A DNA stretch of 8,960 nt from contig JAVERU010000126.1 of assembly GCA_034006965.1 (NCBI GenBank), positions 1-8,960 on the forward strand, written 5' to 3'. This document shows positions 7,071 to 8,960 of the stretch, in pieces (positions within the stretch are counted from its first letter, which is position 1; every line of letters begins with the position of its first letter). Made by a program: the position numbers and the translations under genes. Below the pieces are notes generated by a model. That model made no database searches. It was not told where the DNA came from and saw only the letters and a list, made by a program, of their open reading frames with translations. Origin of the DNA: Perlabentimonas sp034006965. GTDB taxonomy: Bacteria; Bacteroidota; Bacteroidia; Bacteroidales; Tenuifilaceae.

Positions 7071-8864
7071 CTATGAATGTGCAACCACATCATCCTTGTC
7101 GGTTACAAACATAACAGATACAGCAGCAATAATCATTGCAACACCACCAAGGATCAGTGAGTAAATAGCCTGTCCGCTGAATACCGTTCCAACAAAGAAA
7201 CCAAGAATACTCGCCGCAAGTATCTGTGGAATAACTATAAAGAAGTTAAAGATACCCATATAGGTGCCCATCTTATTTGATGGTATTGAACCTGCAAGAA
7301 TTGCATAGGGCATTGACAGTATACTTGCCCATGCCAACCCAACGCCCAACATTGATACCAGAAGCATTGTGGGGTTGGTGACAAAAAAGATAGAGATTAA
7401 CCCGATACCCCCTGCAACAAGCGAAATGGAGTGTGTAAACTTTCGGCTTGTGTGCCTGGCAATTATTACAAGAAGAAATGCCATAATTGCGGCAAACCCA
7501 TTGTAGGTTGCAAAGCATATACCTACCCAGTTTGCACCAGTGTTATACTCCTTTAGGATTACAATAAATCGGTTGAATAGCGACTCATCTATCTGATAAA
7601 CGTTTTCGTATTGTATCTCATCGCTCGACTCGGCTTTTGCCCCTTCCCTGAGAAAAAGGTTTACCATTCGGAGAGGAACAGCAACTTCTGTTTTACCTTT
7701 GGCAAAATGTTGCTCAATTTTCTCAAGTTCCTCTTCAAAAACAGTGAATCTAAAGTCAGATGATGCGGCAGTTTCGTTAAGCCTCTCCTGCTCAATCTTA
7801 AGCTGATTTAATTCTCCTTGGCCAATCTTCATATCGTAGATATGACTAGTAACACCAGCAGTTGTATAAATCCACATGGCAAAAAGGGCAAACCAACTGA
7901 AAAACTGAACCACGGCCAGCTGCCCCATAGTTTTTGGCATATTGAATAGGTCGTTGATTACCACCACTAGGCCACCATTGTTCTTACCCGATTTCTTTAG
8001 CAATGCAACGACTAGCTGAATTACCCCAAATACAACAACACCAACAGTAACAATATATAATTTGGAGTCGAGACTAAAATACCAAACACCAAACGAAAGT
8101 AGAAGACCAACGATAAGCCATATAAAGCTATGCTTAAAGAATACATTTGAGGGCAACTCCTCTTGCTTCACTATGGAGTCCATTCCGGTTTTTTCTCGAA
8201 CCTCAGCTTGTTCTGCCTCTTCGAATGATTTAAGCTCCTCAGGTGAGTACTCTTTGGTTTTAACAATTGTCCAAATTACGGATCCAAAAAATGCTATGGC
8301 TCCCAAGTAGAAAGACCATTTAACGGATGGAGGCACCTGCCCCTCGGGGGCAGTGTTAGCCACACCAACCCACTCAGTTAAAATATAGGGCAATGCCGAG
8401 GCAATAACAGCACCGGTTCCAATAAAGAAGCTTTGCATTGCGAACCCCTGGGTACGTTGCTCACTTGGAAGCATATCGCCCACAAAGGCTCTAAAAGGTT
8501 CCATCGAAACGTTAATGGATGCATCAAGAATCCAGAGCATACCAGCAGCAACCCACAGAACGGGTGAGTTAGGCATAAATATTAAAGCAACCGAAGCTAA
8601 AATTGCTCCAAATAAAAAGAATGGCCTTCTTCGGCCCAACCTACCCCATGTATTATCACTCATGTGGCCAATGATAGGTTGTACAATAAGTCCAGTTACC
8701 GGTGCTGCGATCCAAAGAATGGGAATGGCATCGATATTAGCGCCAAGAGTCTCGAAAATTCGGCTAACATTGGCGTTTTGCAGAGCATATCCAAACTGGA
8801 TACCTAGGAATCCAAAACTCATATTCCATATCTGCCAAAATGATAAACGAGGTCGCTTTGTCAT
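7071..8864 (-). CDS. SLC45/GPH-type MFS sugar transporter with extra helices and periplasmic insert
   Basis: This inner-membrane protein of 597 residues is a probable proton- or cation-coupled importer of maltose or short maltodextrins. The signature GHMSDNTWGRLGRRRPF (66-82) is the TM2-TM3 loop typical of the SLC45/sucrose-transporter branch, and SMPYAILAG (517-525) with YMGIFNFFIVIPQ (535-547) is the matching C-terminal half. Predicted membrane segments are near 10-28, 46-65, 82-98, 104-121, 144-162, 184-202, 245-263, 268-289, 315-336, 446-467, 478-496, 499-521, 535-556 and 566-588. That makes 14 rather than 12, the additional pair lying between the two six-helix halves after a charged cytoplasmic loop (203-240). 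Residues 340-442 form a hydrophilic, Glu/Lys-rich insert, partly coiled-coil-like, predicted to be periplasmic. The gene leads the maltose phosphorylase, which supports a disaccharide substrate. The start is the ATG at 8864. Confidence 0.92.
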   Translation of the reverse strand: MTKRPRLSFWQIWNMSFGFLGIQFGYALQNANVSRIFETLGANIDAIPILWIAAPVTGLIVQPIIGHMSDNTWGRLGRRRPFFLFGAILASVALIFMPNSPVLWVAAGMLWILDASINVSMEPFRAFVGDMLPSEQRTQGFAMQSFFIGTGAVIASALPYILTEWVGVANTAPEGQVPPSVKWSFYLGAIAFFGSVIWTIVKTKEYSPEELKSFEEAEQAEVREKTGMDSIVKQEELPSNVFFKHSFIWLIVGLLLSFGVWYFSLDSKLYIVTVGVVVFGVIQLVVALLKKSGKNNGGLVVVINDLFNMPKTMGQLAVVQFFSWFALFAMWIYTTAGVTSHIYDMKIGQGELNQLKIEQERLNETAASSDFRFTVFEEELEKIEQHFAKGKTEVAVPLRMVNLFLREGAKAESSDEIQYENVYQIDESLFNRFIVILKEYNTGANWVGICFATYNGFAAIMAFLLVIIARHTSRKFTHSISLVAGGIGLISIFFVTNPTMLLVSMLGVGLAWASILSMPYAILAGSIPSNKMGTYMGIFNFFIVIPQILAASILGFFVGTVFSGQAIYSLILGGVAMIIAAVSVMFVTDKDDVVAHS

Positions 8865-8948
8865 TACGATATAGTATTATAGTTAGATGCACAGAAATAT
8901 CTTTTCCAGGAAATGGAAAGATTTTGGAAGGGATAAAATGTAGCCAGT

Positions 8949-8956
8949 CAAATATA
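8949..8956 (-). promoter_or_regulatory. Candidate -7 box upstream of the sugar transporter
   Basis: On the minus strand TATATTTG (8956-8949) fits the Bacteroidota -7 consensus TAnnTTTG. It would give a leader of roughly 75-80 nt before the ATG at 8864. The -33 element would fall beyond the window edge, so the call rests on one motif only. Between it and the gene lies a short palindrome, TTTCCAGGAAA (8903-8913), that could be an operator or mere chance. Confidence 0.3.
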
Positions 8957-8960
8957 GGGC

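Noticed and set aside
8515..8874. Plus-strand open frame of 119 codons opposite the transporter start
   Set aside because: It is antisense to a well-supported MFS coding region, resembles no protein family and has no promoter or neighbouring plus-strand gene.
8903..8913. Palindrome TTTCCAGGAAA as an operator for the transporter operon
   Set aside because: An 11-bp match can arise by chance, no second copy was found near the other genes, and no regulator is in the window.

Overview
The window reads as part of a maltodextrin/maltose utilisation locus from a member of the Bacteroidota, most likely Bacteroidales-like. The grounds are SusA-type periplasmic GH13 enzymes, starts preceded by AT-rich leaders without Shine-Dalgarno sequences, and matches to the Bacteroidota -7 promoter motif TAnnTTTG. 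Every convincing gene is on the minus strand, so transcription runs from high to low coordinates. No RNA gene, CRISPR array, insertion sequence or origin was seen.

In transcription order: (1) a 597-residue SLC45/GPH-type MFS sugar transporter (8864-7071); (2) a GH65 maltose phosphorylase (7011-4702), 59 bp downstream; (3) a 106-bp gap holding a hairpin and a good Bacteroidota promoter candidate; (4) a decayed SLC13-family permease (from 4595) keeping only about its first 180 residues, joined near 4060 to the 3' end of an unrelated, unrecognised membrane-protein frame that stops at 3869; (5) an intact class II fructose-bisphosphate aldolase (3845-2781), closed by a strong intrinsic terminator; (6) a 233-bp intergenic region with a nested palindromic repeat of MITE/REP type; (7) a complete secreted GH13 neopullulanase/cyclomaltodextrinase-like enzyme (2547-703); (8) 44 bp further on, a second, paralogous GH13 gene whose first 219 codons are present (658 to the window edge).

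Functionally, the GH13 enzymes carry signal peptides and would cut maltodextrins in the periplasm. The MFS protein would bring maltose or short maltodextrins across the inner membrane. The GH65 enzyme would split maltose with phosphate into glucose and beta-glucose 1-phosphate. The beta-phosphoglucomutase normally needed next, a SusCD outer-membrane pair and a regulator are all absent here and may lie outside. The aldolase is ordinary lower glycolysis and may be a neighbour rather than part of the pathway.

The most notable observations are the tandem GH13 pair with a mosaic of perfectly identical DNA (131 bp without a mismatch), the deletion-fusion of the SLC13 gene, the palindromic repeat, and the transporter's two extra membrane segments plus a periplasmic insert of about 100 residues. 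I did not find a wholly new biological system; most of the window is a recognisable pathway with local rearrangements.
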